From: an uncultured Peptococcaceae bacterium
GTDB lineage: Bacteria; Bacillota; Peptococcia; Peptococcales; Peptococcaceae
Direction: 5' to 3'
DNA: 47,260 bases
Assembly: GCA_902462325.1 (NCBI GenBank)
Contig: CABQBF010000004.1
Location: 1-47,260, forward strand
Part shown: in pieces, positions 47,187-47,260 of the stretch
How the letters are laid out: each line of letters begins with the position of its first letter
Position numbering within the stretch: the stretch's first letter is position 1
Position numbers and translations under genes: made by a program
Notes under the pieces: model-generated
Told to the model about the DNA's origin: nothing
What the model saw: only the letters and a program-made list of their open reading frames with translations
Database searches by the model: none

Positions 47187-47260
47187 TTATTTCTGATTTT
47201 TCATGATTTCTTCTTCAACTAAGTCAACTTCACAGTCGGTAACAGGTGTGCAGTCTTCGA
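47187..47260 (-). CDS. C-terminal end of an unidentified protein (partial)
   Basis: The minus strand reads EDCTPVTDCEVDLVEEEIMK then NQK and a TAA at 47189-47187, running off the window edge. It is an acidic C-terminus with two cysteines. Only 24 codons are visible, so the protein cannot be identified. Confidence 0.55.
   Translation of the reverse strand, partial: EDCTPVTDCEVDLVEEEIMKNQK

Overview
The window reads as a chromosomal segment of an anaerobic Gram-type-variable Bacillota bacterium, most likely a gut-type Negativicutes or Clostridia. The reasons are sigma-A-like promoters, strong AGGAGG ribosome sites, a T-box leader on leuA, a giant 2-hydroxyacyl-CoA dehydratase activase-like protein, a flavodoxin, an ECF sigma/anti-sigma pair and BlaI/M56 regulation. 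The species assignment is inference only.

Layout. 1-4900: a hairpin and a 25-bp tandem repeat, a sirtuin deacylase divergent from DNA polymerase IV, an ECF sigma factor with overlapping anti-sigma gene, a flavodoxin and a small helical protein. 4900-12600: a visibly AT-richer island with a LysR regulator, two amidohydrolase-2 paralogues, an FMN/4Fe-4S/FAD 'old yellow enzyme' type reductase, an OFA-type MFS carrier and an SLC13-type carrier, probably a transferred uptake and reduction pathway for an organic acid. 12650-25750: a SUKH protein, a YtrA-type GntR/ABC operon, an orphan PotD lipoprotein, a small ferredoxin, an AI-2E family permease, an amber-interrupted small gene, T-box-leuA, BlaI with an M56 membrane protease, and a 64-residue protein behind a promoter-abutting terminator. 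25900-31800: the 1465-residue dehydratase activase, the DUF177-rpmF operon and ssrA (tmRNA). 43400-47260: mmsA divergent from a DeoR regulator, a second LysR gene and the end of an unidentified gene.

The most interesting part is 31766-43083, an 11.3-kb integrated element in the 3' end of ssrA. It is bounded by 164-bp direct repeats (95% identical, ungapped) that begin in the tmRNA acceptor arm and include the ssrA terminator. It carries a tyrosine integrase next to the right att site, a TcpA/FtsK-type DNA pump and a replication initiator with the full motif set of eukaryotic CRESS-DNA virus Reps: HUH nuclease motifs I-III followed by SF3 helicase motifs A, B and C. Just upstream of that Rep is a perfect 12-bp stem whose loop displays TAGTATTAC, the origin nonanucleotide type of circoviruses and geminiviruses, followed by tandem GTGGCA hexamers like viral Rep iterons. 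The element therefore appears to be a small mobile element that excises, replicates by a circovirus-like rolling-circle mechanism and may transfer using an FtsK-type pump.

Its accessory genes are two 62-residue paralogues plus a fragment of a third, interleaved with two Xre repressors; a 957-residue secreted transglutaminase/CAP protein; a zinc-finger membrane protein; a SprT-like metalloprotease; and a control region at 38090-38425 holding four strong inverted repeats, one of which buries the ribosome site of an HTH regulator.
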